In this document: piece by piece, positions 25,259 through 51,522 of the stretch
Position numbering within the stretch: position 1 is the first letter of the stretch
How the letters are laid out: every line of letters starts with the position of its first letter
Source of the DNA: Varroa destructor
Lineage: Eukaryota; Arthropoda; Arachnida; Mesostigmata; Varroidae
Length of the DNA stretch: 64,000 nt
NCBI RefSeq assembly: GCF_002443255.2
Contig: NW_019211458.1
Coordinates: 17,045,939 to 17,109,938, forward strand
Direction of reading: 5' to 3'
Notes under the pieces: generated by a model
What the model saw: only the letters and a program-made list of their open reading frames with translations
Database searches by the model: none
What the model was told of the DNA's origin: nothing
Position numbers and translations under genes: made by a program

Positions 25259-25264
25259 AATAAA
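25259..25264 (+). terminator. Poly(A) signal AATAAA of the carbonyl reductase gene
   Basis: Canonical AATAAA about 200 bases after the stop codon at 25056. It is the first such hexamer downstream on the gene strand that I found. Confidence 0.6.
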
Positions 25265-27768
25265 GCCACCTACAGGTTGAATTTTATTGAAGATATTTCC
25301 GCTCGTAAGAACTGACTTTTTATTTTGTCGTAGATTTTTGCTAACGTTTAAAACGCTTTAAAATACTAGAAGTATCTACCTCTTTGCTTCCTCGACTTCA
25401 GTGCCTCTCGGTCACTTGTGACACGGAATTGCATCCACAATAGCTTTGAACGGTGAGATGAAGGTCCTAAAATGACCCGCGTAACGCGATACACAAGAAG
25501 ACAGCTAAAGCCGGCGATTTTCATTAGATGTTCGATAGAGATCTATCTTCTTTGGACAGCGAGTCCTAAGTACTCAGCTTCTACGGTTTAATTTTCTCAA
25601 CACACTCGTCTACTTCCCCGTACGTTCACCCAACAAGCGAACTTAGTGCTGTTCTGAATCCTTTCAGATAAATGCTTTAATATGGTATAAACAGATTCAC
25701 ACGTAGATTTACCTATGAATGTGTATTGCAATTGGATCGTATGTACTACTTTAAAACGCTAGGATTGTACTAGCAAAAGTAATCCAACCACAATGGATGC
25801 TATGACTTGATTGTATATATATGTGAGATACGTGGGCACGGATATGAACGGAAAGGGACAAAGGACCATTGTCGCTTAGCAAAAGCGTTGACGCTGCAGT
25901 CTTTTCAGCTATGTTAGCGTTTACAAAATCTAGTGAGATCTTACAGGATAACATGCTTGGCTCACGAGATATATTGTACAGTGGCATAGCGAAGAAAATC
26001 CCCAAAAAAAAAAGCTAGTGATTATTGGACGTTTGCTAACTTATACCTGGTAAGTGATGATCATCCTGTAGGAGTGACTTAGTCCTAATGGTAGCATCAA
26101 GCTTCATTGAAGTATTTCGTTGACTAGAGGAAGACTGTCGTACTCTACCAGAACTAAGTTGTAATACCTTATTTGAATGCATATTTCTGGTAGGCTATTT
26201 GAATAATCGTAACCGTTTTTATTATTAATATAGTTTCTGATAGCAAATGTCACAGCTCGGCAAAAGCCGACGTAAGAGTACTTCGAATGTACTGAGTCGT
26301 GCTCCTATGTTTTAGCTCTTAGTAATAGTCACTTTTAGTCATCTATGGCCGGCAGCAGTAGCATGGGCTGTAGATCGTTATTCAGGAGTTACGTCATAAA
26401 CAAATTGAAAATATCATCCAACGTCAAAAAACTAAGTAGAATAGAAACAACTCTATATAGGATTTGGTTGATGAAAGCTTTTATTAGTTAGAAGAAAATC
26501 ATATACAGCATTCGAACCGTTTATAAGGACAAAATGATTGTCATCTATCATTCTTGGCTATTCTTGCACCAGACTAAAGAACTATAAGTAAAGATTTATT
26601 CCCTGTCATTCGGGAGCTCGACGCAAAGCAATTTGTCTTTTTCATTACTCGAGCGAAAGACCCCGAGTCGATTTAATGCACAGATGACGTTAGCTCCTTT
26701 CTGTAAATATTAGATACACAGCGGCAGAATGAATTACATTAAACGCGTGTCCAATCGAATATGGTAATGTGTTTTGTATTAAACATTAGTACTGTTTCTA
26801 AATGTGTTGCTGGTATGGAATATTGTACATAGTGGTAACGTACGTTGGTATCGACGTGATGTATTTGAAAGGAAACGTCTATCGACTTATGGCTAATAGT
26901 GTGTGTCTGGCAGTGAAATCGGTCCGTGAGCAACTATTTTGCTCAAAATTCTCATAGGTGTCTATAAGAATGAGATGTGGTGTGGCGGTCGCTTGGATGA
27001 CATATTGGATACCATTTTTATACTTCGGCATATTTTTCCGAAGTTTTTTAAAATTCTAAAAAAAAAGTCACACACAGAGATTAATTAAACACTAACAACG
27101 ACCTGAACCGATTTTTCGGTTTATGTACTAAATCAAACATTTCGGGGCGGAGACGCTGGCCAAAGGAAAAAAGTAACATAATGTTTTTGGTAGTAGTCAT
27201 AGGTCTCAATAAGTTCAGTATGAATGCAACACGTGTTCTTAAATCTTAAATCTATATTTGGCCCGAGAATGGCAAAAACGATGTCGGTTAGTGGGCGGCT
27301 CGACTTAATGTGACGTCCCAGGAACAAAATTAATATGTAGACCATGGCTAGCGGCAAATAGTCGATGTTCAAAAAACACTCTACCATTTTACGGAAACAT
27401 GTCAAGATAAATAGGTCAGCATAAATTTAATGCTGGTTAACTCAAGTCGAACATATGTCCTATGGCTAGGGTGCCTGTTTGTTTGACAAAAGGATCTGTT
27501 CTTGGTTCACCCAGATACATTTCACGTTGGCCATAAACTGGCTTGATCTATCTATATTTACTACTCTTAAAACTCCACAACAAAGCCAGCGTGCTAACTC
27601 TATTTCTGAGTTGTAATTAGAATAAGTCAGCCTGACGGGCTCAAATTATGAACGTAGATGAAACGTCGAGTGAAGCTCGTCCCAAACCTAAAGAGTGAGA
27701 TCAAGCATTATTCCCACAACCTAACTTTAATAATAATAATTTTATTATTATTGAGAAAGTGCACTTAC
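25265..27768. other. Region between carbonyl reductase and the last recognised MLCK exon
   Basis: No gene recognised on either strand. The C-terminal MLCK exons after the calmodulin-binding segment should lie here or further left on the minus strand, but I could not identify them. A 24-base TAA/TTA near-palindrome lies at 27729-27752, close to the MLCK donor at 27768. Confidence 0.45.
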
Positions 27769-40388
<12,620 letters not shown>

Positions 40389-43259
40389 CTGTAGGTCGTT
40401 TAAGACCGCATAAACGTGTTTCAGTAATTAGGCAAAAATGGGGCGGTTAGCAATAAAGACTATTTTGTTGTATACTACCTGTGTGCTCTTGGGGAACTGA
40501 AATAAGCAATTTTCGCTCTATTTTAGCCACCGATCGGCCGTATAGGGCTGCTCCGTGGGCAAAAAGAAATCTCCAAAGTATACTTTTGAAGATAAGCACT
40601 CAAACGCTCGTGAATTATACACCTTTTAGGCACCATACTGTAAAAGACGTAGAACCCAGACGAATTGTGACTAATTTAGTTTGACGCTGCCTTGCTTGCT
40701 TAACTTCGAAAAACAACTTCTAAAAAACAACTCGTGGACTACATATTGGTCGGTTGACATCGTGACTGGTAATTTCCTGCGCATTTCGCTCGGGCTAAAG
40801 TATTGTTGATTTTTGTAGTTAAGTGGGAGTTGTTTAACTTTGTTTAGACTGGCATTGTACACGCATACTTTTCCAACATAACAAGTTAGTGTATTAATCA
40901 TTAAGCTCATTACAGGACGTCAAGTTCTTCGTGGAAGAACGATGAAAATGTGTTAAACCTCTACTACTGGTCTATTTTATATAACGAGCAATATATATAT
41001 AAAGGTCCGCTTCTTTTGCTTCTGTTTGTGCCACCTAACCCGAAGGCTATGGCCTTAGAGAACTACGAGCCACGATGTGGATGGTGCATCTATTCAACGA
41101 TAAGCATCAACTATGAAGGTGGCGCCGGTAATGGCATGGGGGCTATACGGTTCAAATAGATTACCAGCATACAGACGTAGTTGACGTTTACGTGAGAGAA
41201 AGTCAATTTAGGTACGGTAATGCTTTTGCCATTTAGACTATTCTAAGGAATGGTTTCTTCACTTACTGAACTATTTGATAAACGGAATTTCGGTACAATT
41301 TATTACTAAGTCTATTAATAGAGGCCAAGAAACGACGATCGGGGGGTGCATGTCCACATTTCGATCGTGCATTTTATTTCGTACACGAACAAATATTAAC
41401 GGTGCGAAATTCCATGTCAGGCTGTTACAAGCGAATCCGTCGGGCTTCGAAGTTATTTCTGAAGTACGCACCGCTTCGAAAATATTTGGATGGAAAATAC
41501 TTCAGTATCCCAGGAACTTGTGAGTGAAAACTGGTTGAGTTTGGTGAAATTTTTTTTGGGTTAAATGCCGCTGTACTGCGGAAGTTACCTAAAGATTGGA
41601 TAAGGCATCAGGCAAACAGAGCTTAAGCGAAAGCGCAGTACGTGAACGGTGCCAACGTTCTAAGAACGGAGACTGAAGTGTTGAATGCGAGCGGGGAAGT
41701 GACCACATGTCGGGTGCAAGAACGGATACCACAATCAAGGAGGCTTTTCACAAATGCAGAATTTTATGGACTGAAACTGGCATTTCATATGTTACAGTGT
41801 TATAACCCATATACTAAAAATGGGCCCTGTCAATTAAAAATTCGTGTCACCTAGTTTACATACCATTTAAGGGTCTTTAGCCAGCAAGAAAAGCGCCTGA
41901 GACACACGGTCGCCATAGAAAGGATATGGTTCAACCTCCACCACCAACAGGAGAGAATGGCGTTCCTCCTGAGGCAAGTCAAGTGTCGAATGAGTTCAGG
42001 CGTGAGGTGATTGTAGGGCTTGCAGTTGTATGCCGCTCGCTACTAATAGACAAATAATCGCAGCCCACTATCTCGACTTATTTAGGAGAGACTGTTGACA
42101 CGACGATCGAAAACACAAAGTGTTGTCCTTGCCGCCATATCTCAATTACTCTTTGTATTGAGCGAAAGAATACGTAACTTTGGCTTCCACCTGTTTATTC
42201 CCCCGATCTAAGCCTGTATCGTTACGGGGCCTTCGAAAAGGGCAACTGGTAAACGTACGTATACCACTATCGATTAAGTTCGAAAATTCAGGGATAGAGA
42301 AGTCGCGCATAAGAGAGCAAGTAGAACGCGTCTGGCTGCGCAGAAGTGCCAGGAAAAGCGTGTCAGATAAGGGCGAAAATCTATAACACATCAAAAAAAT
42401 ATCGTTCTAGATAAACTAGTTCAAAAGTTAGTCAGTGTCGAAATTTGCAGAATTTGGGCTGGCAATATCTTGCTATGCAACGGTATTCTTTCAGTGAAAT
42501 GACTAACTCGTAATTTTATTAAAGATAGCAACTCTTAGATTATGTCTAATTCTAGTGGCATGCTTCTAATTTGAATTCGCCTACCAGTGCGCCAAAAACA
42601 AGCCCTTAGTTGTTAACCTAAAGCTTGAATTTTTTTTTTTTAAATATAACAGAGACTCACGGTATCATTTATATATTTGATACCATTTGGTCTCTCCATT
42701 TAATCGCAAGTCTGAGATGTTGCTTTTGGATTTACAGCTATCTCTTCTGCCTATTATACCCTTTAGTTAAAATCGATATTATCTAGCAGCCTTCTGACAC
42801 AACTTCCAAACTGAACCTCTATCTTTTCCAGGGACCCAAAGGAAAATTGCTACTTGGTAAGATCAAGAAAGCGTATAGCTGGACGTAGTACTCAATATTT
42901 TCGAGAAGTCTAGTGGAGCGGCACAGATAAAGCATAGAATGACGTCTGCTGGTACTTTCTATTTGTGTAGCAGAATTTTTCGGTACCGACTTACCCGACT
43001 GTCCGCTTTAGGAATTGGCTTCTGCTGTATAGTCTAGAGCAGAGTAAGTTTCGCTTGTAAAAATATTCTGACATGTTTAGTGAATCCACTTTGTAGAAAG
43101 AATACCAATACGTACATGCGCCCACAGTGTAAAAAAGCTTTTAACGATATGCATAATTTTTTTAGCCCACGTGACGCAGCTTTCACTCGAAATGCTCAAA
43201 CCGTCGGATAGAAATGTTTTTCGGTCGACGTACCAAATAAACGTACAGGGGAAGAGTGA

Positions 43260-43273
43260 GGGGGGGGGGGGGG
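43260..43273 (+). repeat. Poly-G tract (14 G)
   Basis: Fourteen consecutive G, unusual in this AT-rich background; such runs are also prone to length error in sequencing. Confidence 0.9.
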
Positions 43274-43663
43274 TACACACTTTTCTCATCTATGCAAAAA
43301 AGGGCACAGCCATTCATATATATGAACCACGGTATTGCACGAAGGTGTTCGTATATGAGTAAATATGTAAAAAAAAAAAAGCATTTGCAGACTACGAGAC
43401 CATTAGTTCTCTCCTAATATGATCGTGCAGACATAGAGCTTGCCAAAAGACAATAGCCATTACTGTTCTACAACTGTACGTATCTCTGTCGCATATATTA
43501 GGTGATAAGTAAACACCCCCCGTATGCATGTGTCAACCGGTGATAGTACGTCTATCGCCAATGGTGGCGACTGCTACATTCATTCGATAGGCAACTTGCC
43601 CGTTACCAATTAGCACACAGTGTAATGGACAATATGGCATAATGGTTATAACAGGCCATAACG

Positions 43664-43674
43664 TATATAAAAAG
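43664..43674 (+). promoter_or_regulatory. TATA-box-like motif
   Basis: TATATAAAAAG followed at about 25 bases by an E-box CACGTG (43690-43695). No downstream exon was recognised, and the surroundings are AT-rich enough for this to be chance. Confidence 0.15.
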
Positions 43675-46600
43675 GCCGTGTATGTAGAACACGTGTCGAG
43701 ATGAGTTGACTCTGTTTACAGCTTCGAGAGAGATGCGTAGCTATAGTTAAATATATAGCCATTTATATAAATAACTAGAAGGGGAATTAATGGTATTATA
43801 CAAAAGTGTAAATGGCAACTACAAATATAGTATATATGTTTATATATAATCATATATAGTATATATATATATCTATATATAATCACTAAGGGATACCTAT
43901 CACCGTGAAATATGGCCCCTTATTATGAATTATAAAAAAAAAAACACATCGAGACAATCGGGCTTGACCAAATCCAGTTAACAGGAATGAGGTACTACCA
44001 GTCGAACGCCTATTATCGATGGGCTAAATGTGCCGACAGTCGAAAGTGTGACAGGCTCCCTGCCATTTGTCGAAATGTTTCAATGTTTGGAAAACAGAAA
44101 GCCGGTAACATCTGACACGATAGAGCTAATAAGAGTAAGCAATGTTTTTTTTTCACAATTAGGAAATTATACATTATACAGAAAATAATAAAAGGTTCCT
44201 CCAGTTTGCCTCTAACAAGATTAAGTAGCTCAATCTTGCCTTTCTAGACAGAGACGCGTTTCGCAAAGAAGTTCACTGCAGTTTCTGCTACAAGTTCTAC
44301 TGCTACAGTTCTAAGGTACGAGTTTGAAAGCAACAATAAAGATTCGTAATATAAAGGATAAAAGATAAAGGATCGTAAATCGAACACCACTTGTTGAAGC
44401 TCTTCAACAAAACAGAGCATAGACAATGCACCGAGAGAAACACCTGGTGTTTATCCTAGAAATAATCTGCGTCCGTACTGCCAGCAAGTCTTCCGTTCGA
44501 AGCCCACCAACCGCAAAGACGGGTAGGTTAATGCCGATGACCAATGTAGGATCGGATTAGAAGAAGGCGAAGAACTGGAAATGGAGCGACTTCGTTAGGA
44601 GAGTTTATTTGCAGCTTTGCACAATTTATTATGTAGCAACAAATAAAAGTTTTGCTTTAAAACTTTGTTTCCTCGCATTAGCAACATTGTCTCAATGTAA
44701 CGTAATATAAAAATGGTAGTGTAACAGAATCACGCTATATAATTCGGTCTAGATTACATTCATATGCTAGACCAGATTTTTATCTCATTTAAACTAGAAC
44801 CCTCTTTCGAAGCCCGTCAATCTTGCATTGCCCTATCGATTCTCCTCGAATCAATAAGATGTGTTATATGCTATCTCCGGATACGGAAACTACAACTATA
44901 AGGTCTTCGTACGGAAAAACCTTAGGGGGACTGTCGTTGCACATATTTTTCTCTTATTTTCTATGTTGTATCCTGAAGAGGCGTCGTACGTACCATTGTC
45001 CTGAAGACCGCTGTTCCTAGAGCGTCCTCATCTCCAGGATCTTTATTATGTACTCGATTATGATAGGCATGCTTCCATTGTGAGCCTCAGTTAAATTATG
45101 TATTTGTTTTAATGTTCGATTGTTTTAAATGCAACCGTAACGCTGCAGCAAAGACGCCTTTTCTCACGCATGATTAGAATAAAAATGCAAGGAAATATGA
45201 TAGAACTAAAAACGGGTCAAAGTTTCAGAGATACTTTCCCTTACTAAAGAAGTTTGGACCAGCCGCAAGAGACGTACAGGGAAGATAACGTATTCTACAC
45301 TACACGGTGGGATGCTCTGGATGGCAACCTTCGCCTTTATGATCGGTAATTTATAACTCGGTGCAGCAGACGGTCAAGCTAGCCCAAAGCTAATGCGGGA
45401 AGAATCGTGACCTTCATCCTGCACGTTAGCCCAGACCAGCTATAAATTTCTAACTACACTAATGTGTTCGACGAATGTTAGATATAAACAGCTATTTGCC
45501 ATAAGTCTAGGAGAAGAAACACATCATGTATGCCCCGGATCCAGTTCGTTCCCCTTACCTGCAAATTAATACCGGCAACGGACAATATTCTGACAATAAA
45601 ATAGCTAAATGCCCGTAGCGGTGTCTGTAATCACAGGAAGAATGATGTAAAAGTTACACTACACAGTAGATGATTTTGGCGATGTCGAAACACTGTTGAT
45701 GAAAGCTTTCAAAATGAGTAAATTCCGTTAATAAACATTAGATAATTGCGTTGTCTTTTTTCCACCTCATCTCTTGCCGGAAACAGAAGACGAATTACTA
45801 AAATAATCTGAATAGGTTTCCTGGCACCTGTTTCTTAGTCGTTGGTTAGGGAGGCACTGATACTAACGCTGATTATTCCTATGAACGCTTCGAGCTCTGA
45901 ATGTAGGATTACCTTTTGAAATTCGATCATCAAAACGCTATGACTTCTAATTGCCTCCAGTAACCACGGCTACATATATTGTGCCTTCACTATGTAACGG
46001 ATCTGAACTGTAAATTTTCTTCCTCATTCAGCCTGCTCAATCTGATGACTCTCAAGCACTACAAATAGAACGCTACGAGGGCAAAAAACATGTAACCCTA
46101 TCTTTCATACTGTGCCAACATCTTGCACAATAATGACATTATGCCGAGGAGAGAAAGACTCTTGAGACAAAGGATGCTCCGAGATTGATGGTCATCTCTT
46201 GTAACGAGTTGTCTATAACGACCTCTAATGTCTAAGCGACCGAAGGGTCACGCACGGTTCATCCGAGTCTACTTGTCCAGACCAATTCTACGATGCTGCC
46301 TATTGCGTCTTTGTATCGGCCGGCTGTCGGACGATCACAAAAACACACATATGCTACTGCTTTCTGCACTAGAAATTACCCTGACCGGCCAACGCGGCGT
46401 TCTCTAGCTCTTATCCATTTTGTCGTTGTACCACTGCTAAACCAGCACGAGTTGTCAAATTCCATACTTCGTTCCGCGTCTTCGATAGGCTTGGTGCGTT
46501 TTACCTACGCCTACGTCCAATAAAGGCTGAAATACGCGAACGGCCAGACTCGTACCTGCTCACCAAGTAAAACAGCTTCAGCGCAGAGCTCACAATGTCG

Positions 46601-48040
46601 CTAGGGCCTACGATACAGTAACAACTATAATTATTATTGTTATTATCAACGTACAAGTATCGTAATGGCGAAAATGATATTATTGACAAAATTCTGTTTG
46701 TGTCATGCTTCGGAAAACACTGCACGAGCTGTAGGCCTCGGCTTTGACAGCTTTTGAGAGCATCCTTTTTCCTAGCCTTTGGCCTAATTAAGGGCGCTTT
46801 TGCGCAAAGCACTTAGAAGCCCATTGCTAAATTAAAATTGAAAGGGAAAATAGTGCTATCGCGTGGCGCGTCGGTGGTTTGTATAGCACAGCTCAATTTC
46901 TGTAGCATACAAATACTCACAACTATTCTGTTATATTGCAGAGGCCTGCGTTTGTTAAATCCATTAAGCTGTAGTCAGCCGTCCTGCTGCTGGCCAGGCG
47001 ATAACCTGCCTAACATAAGCCTATCGACTTGAATGGTTTGCCTAAAATGTTATTGAGGGCACTGTACTGGTCATGGCTTAGGCTGGTAAGACGCGTGTGG
47101 ATATAGTAACAGTCATAGTTTCGAATAGGAATTAGATGTGGGTTCATGATGGCCCAATGGGGATTACGATAAAGAAACAAACACATGTTGACGGGAATAG
47201 CGCCCAAAGCAGACGACGCTACACAAACGAAATGTTCTTAGGGTAATAGGGTAAATAATTCTTAGGGTTCTTTTCGCCCTTGACTATAGCGAAAGCTTAA
47301 ATCAGCATGTGAGTTGGTAGGTAATGCTTAGGATCAACGACAGCTGGGAGACCTTTATGACATCTTCTAGAAATACATATCTGATATTTCTTCACTGATG
47401 AAATGAGCACTATAGTGCCATGTACGATTGTTTCGCATGTGTCAGTACGTAACAAACGAACCGTCGAGTGTAACAATTAATTAGAGTTACATAATCATAC
47501 CAAATTTCATTTTCTTATCAAACTTGTATTACATTACATATAGGTGAGTTCATGTAGTTGTTGTCTCGTTCGGTCCGGTGTTTGCTATGGATGCCATCTC
47601 TAGGGAAGTAATTCAGATATGCGACGCGCTCACACTCAAAGCTCATCGAACTCGTTGTCACTCGCACTTCAATTTTTCCCCCCGAAAATAAGTGGCCTCA
47701 TTGATCATGTGTCCTAATGGAGTATTCTTACGTACAAAACAAAAAGTACTGTTCCTTAGAACGTTAAAGGGAAGTAAACTGAGCAGCGTGCCTGACCGGG
47801 CTCGATTAGGAGACACCTGATTTTTCTAGAGAAGAGCCATACAGGACATGGAATGAATGTTGTACTACTATAATCTTCCCACCTTAGAAGGCACCATTGC
47901 GAAATTAAAGTACCTGGAACATCTCAAGCCGGTTAGCTGTTCACACGACTGTGGATACGTGATATGAATTATAATAGTAACACATTGAAAACATATTAGG
48001 CGTAAATATCGTTAAAACCACTCGTACCTTATCACGGTAC

Positions 48041-48226
48041 TCACACAATTGTTGAGTCTCCAGGTGGCGGCGGAAGCGTCAGGTGAGACGACAAGGATTC
48101 GCGTGTTACATCCGATAGCAACTTTTCTTGGTGAACGCGTCTTAAAAGAGACTGAAGGAGCCATGGCTTTCTGTTGCCTTTAGCGGGCAGGTCACAATCG
48201 TATAAAAAATCTGTACCGATAACGGC
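48041..48226 (-). pseudogene. Possible Ty3/Gypsy protease-region remnant
   Basis: A stop-to-stop frame of 61 residues without ATG begins AVIGTDFLYDCDLPAKGN and continues RRVHQEKLLSDVTRESLS and SHLTLPPPPGDSTIV. The I-G-x-D-F-L box resembles the C-terminal end of Gypsy-type aspartyl proteases (usually I-L-G-A-D-F-L), where a linker to the reverse transcriptase follows. I could not find the catalytic D-T-G upstream or RT motifs downstream, so only a fragment would remain. Alternatively it is an exon of an unknown gene: a GTGAGT donor overlaps its end. Confidence 0.35.
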
Positions 48227-51200
48227 TTATTACAACCGCCTTTGCCAATGGCAGCTACGGTTTCTTCAGTCTTTTACGGCATCCCCGACGCCTGATTATG
48301 ATGAGCAGACCTATGAAGAAATTAGAACGAAGCTGTTAGGGGGTTAGCTCATTTGAGTTTGTTAAGCGAGTACCTATTACGACTAGCTCCCAACCACGCT
48401 AACGATAAAAACGATCGTTACGTAAGCCAGTATGCATTCGAAAGCTCTGGATTTATTACCTGAAAATCCGGTCTAAGGACATTTGTGTTCAGATTTCCAG
48501 GAGACCTTATGTCTGAACGTTTGTTGTGAACGTTGTTTTACGTGGTAAAATCGAAACTCGATTGGCTTTTCTCCCACCGTACCATTGTAAATGGACTGGA
48601 CGTTAAAGTATCTATGCGGACGTTGTTTCGTATGGCAGAATTCAAGGTATGCAGGAAACGTTCGTAACTAGCTATCAAACTCAATTGTAATAATGGATTT
48701 TTGGGATTTGAACAACGCACCTTGAGCCAAGCATGTCTTATTCTTATTTATTATTATGTGATGAAACGCTTAGGAGAGAAACTTTTGATAACAGTCTTCT
48801 CGAGAAGATGTCTCAATTCCACAATGGAAACAAAGATCTTGCTTTTTTTTTGTGCCAATTTTTACTATCTTTTGATATTACGCCACTTTTAGCGGTCTAC
48901 ATTTAACTTAGCTATTTTGCTCTGACGAATTGTTACATTGGGAATACTAAGCAAGCAGGCAACAGTAAGTAGCATGGGCTACTTTCCGTATTTCCTAAAA
49001 AAAAATGGGTAAGAGACTGAATATATGAGAAGCATCTGTTATGTGCCTTGTATAGCTCGGCGCGTTATGATAAACAAATAATTCCTTGTACAATGAATAA
49101 TACAACATTTGCGCTGTAACTTGAAAAAAAAACTTATCTTACGTATGATTACTACTGAAAATTCGAAAAGACATCTATTTTCCTAGTTATGCGGATAATA
49201 TAACCATTACAGGGCCGAGATCTAGAGGAGATTACCACTGGTAACCTGATCGCCACTGTGAAGGCAGTCATATCTCGCTTCCGGCTACATCGCATCCTAT
49301 ATCGCCCCTCACACCGAAAACAGCGAATACAAAGAGAGTCACGGTGCTTTGTATGTTTTCTAGGATTTCTTCATTGACGATATTTGGTTAACCTTACGAC
49401 TTATTTAGATCTGCATAGAACCTAGAACCTAGGTTCAGCTATGTGTTGCATAATCCAGCAGATTTAAATCTTCCGCCTGCAAGCTTACAGCTGATTCAAT
49501 TTTAATGGCTCGCTTGAGGCACGAAACATCTCGAATTTTAGAAATTCATTTAACAGGAACCATTTGGAAGGTCCGGATATTTTCTGCAATAAAATAATTT
49601 TATGTTTTATATTTCGGTGGGAAGTATCGTCAAAACTACTCCTGTTCATCCGACTCGAATCGAACTTGATTTCGTTTGAAGATATGAAAAATAGATTCGG
49701 TTTTCGATGAAGAGTAGATGATGATAAGGGGCTGAAGTGAATCTTTTTATATATATTGTAATAGCGTGAGTACTGCTCCTCGGGCACAATAGTAAACAAC
49801 AGAAAGTAAGTATCAACCAAATGGAAACAAGCATGACTAGAAGGCGCCGATGCAAATTGACTCATATATGACTTCTTAAATAAAAAGTTCTTTGACGGGT
49901 GCTCTCAGGCTCCAGAAACATCTAAGTGAAAGTTCCAGCCAACCATCATCTAACCGGTTGTAACGTTTTACGATCGGACGATTGTCGTGCATCGTGCATT
50001 GAATAGTATTAATGGCACGTTGTTTTAGAAGAAATTGCCCATTTACTAACCAGTATGCATACATATGCACACAATTACATCGTATCCTCTTACGAATAGC
50101 TTATCAAACTACTCAGGGGAAAATACCATCGGTGAATTGGTTTAGGTCCTCCCTGACACGAAATCAGCTCTGCTCATATAAGAAGATAAGGGATATCTGT
50201 CGGCGACAACGAACGGCGGCTCGTTTTGAGTTTACTTCTTCGCGCCGATCACGTCGGTAAGTTCTAAATGCCTGAATATCTTCAACTCCCAGCTAAAAGG
50301 TTATGGTATATTCTTTTGCTATGTATCGTGCACTAAGACGATGGCATATATGAGACAAGACCCTTTCTTGTTGTTTACTTTTTATAAAAGTACATTTTAT
50401 AAGTGTATTGGTCCCCACATGCTTGGCGGATTTATGTTTACAGCTTGTTTAAAATACAAGTGCACAGATTCTCCATTGATAACGGTTTTATCGAGGCAAG
50501 CATAAGCGTTTGCTGATAAGCTGTTAAACCTTTTCACCACATAGATAGGCCTGTCAATACAACGCCTGTTAGGATGGCAACAATTGAGCTATGTTCACTT
50601 GTGAGCAACTGTAACATTGACTTTGCTTTCGAACCCATTAATATTTGAAAAAATGACCCATTTTTTACGCATCTTATAACCTTCCTGAATTCGTCCGCAG
50701 TGAAACAATTAAGTTTGCAGCATATTAAAATGCTCCTGTTAGAACAAATTCTATGTTCAGTATTGCCGTTCATAGGCTATTCGTGTAAGGCACCACGTTG
50801 TCTTTTCTGTGCTTTAGGTATCATAGAAATTACGGCATAAGTCACTGACAAGTTGAATGCTTTGTTTAGCCCAAGTAAGCTATGCCGTTGTCAATCACGC
50901 ACGTTTCCAGCATTGTAGGCTGCAATCTAAGCTGCTCCTACACTAAGGTGGAGGAAGCTTTCTGCCTTAAAGGAATATATACGCGGTAGGGGATTCATAA
51001 ACGCGCGATGCACGCTAGATAGCGGTTTCTCAGCACGCCACGAATGCACACACAGGAACTTGTAACAGTATAAGTCTAGTTAAGCGTTTCAAGTTTGAAT
51101 TCCGTTGTGCACGCGCCTCGTCAGCGTATGCTGTGTGGTGTGTCTTTGCGTACATTGCAACATGGGCAAACGTCGATAGTATAGGGACATAGCTTCAACG

Positions 51201-51271
51201 ATCTGCTTCTTCAAGGCAAAGTCAAAAAACCACACGACCAATGACCGGAACCTACGAAAACCACACCTTGT

Positions 51272-51439
51272 CTATTCGTTCCGCGAGCCTTTGTTTTGCA
51301 ACTCAGGTTCAATATCTTCGATTGGCTTGCAGTAACTGTCGAAGCCTCCAGGCAGGACAAGCAGAGTATCATCAATCAATAGCTGCCATTGCCGGCTGGT
51401 CATTGGCATACGTGTCATTGACCATCCCGCTTTCAAATC
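51272..51439 (-). other. Unassigned protein-like open stretch
   Basis: A stop-to-stop minus-strand frame reads MPMTSRQWQLLIDDTLLVLP, then GGFDSYCKPIEDIEPELQ. Its amino-acid make-up (acidic, hydrophobic, W/Q/D) looks like real protein more than most ORFs in this region. No family was recognised, and splice borders are unclear. Confidence 0.25.
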
Positions 51440-51504
51440 ATATTAAAGTATGATCAATTGTGTGTAGAGTATGATTAGGTGTACGGTCGTACTGCGTAAC
51501 CCTG

Positions 51505-51522
51505 GCTGCTGCTGCTGCTGCT
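51505..51522. repeat. (GCT)6 trinucleotide repeat
   Basis: Six perfect GCT units; no coding frame around it was identified. Confidence 0.9.

Larger units (their letters stand above)
40389..48040. other. Region upstream of the recognised MLCK exons, no gene identified
   Basis: No protein family recognised on either strand. It may be a long MLCK 5' intron. It contains a poly-G run (43260-43273), an AT-rich stretch near 43740-43890, a TATA-like motif at 43664 and a 9-bp inverted repeat with a 2-base centre (ttgttgaag-ct-cttcaacaa, 44391-44410). Confidence 0.5.

Noticed and set aside
27133..27405. 90-residue hydrophobic minus-strand ORF just downstream of the MLCK regulatory exon
   Set aside because: Considered as an MLCK C-terminal exon, but it has no Ig or regulatory features and no suitable splice acceptor.
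44391..44410. Short inverted repeat considered as a terminator or regulatory hairpin
   Set aside because: Nine-base arms occur by chance at this frequency in AT-rich DNA, and no gene ends nearby.
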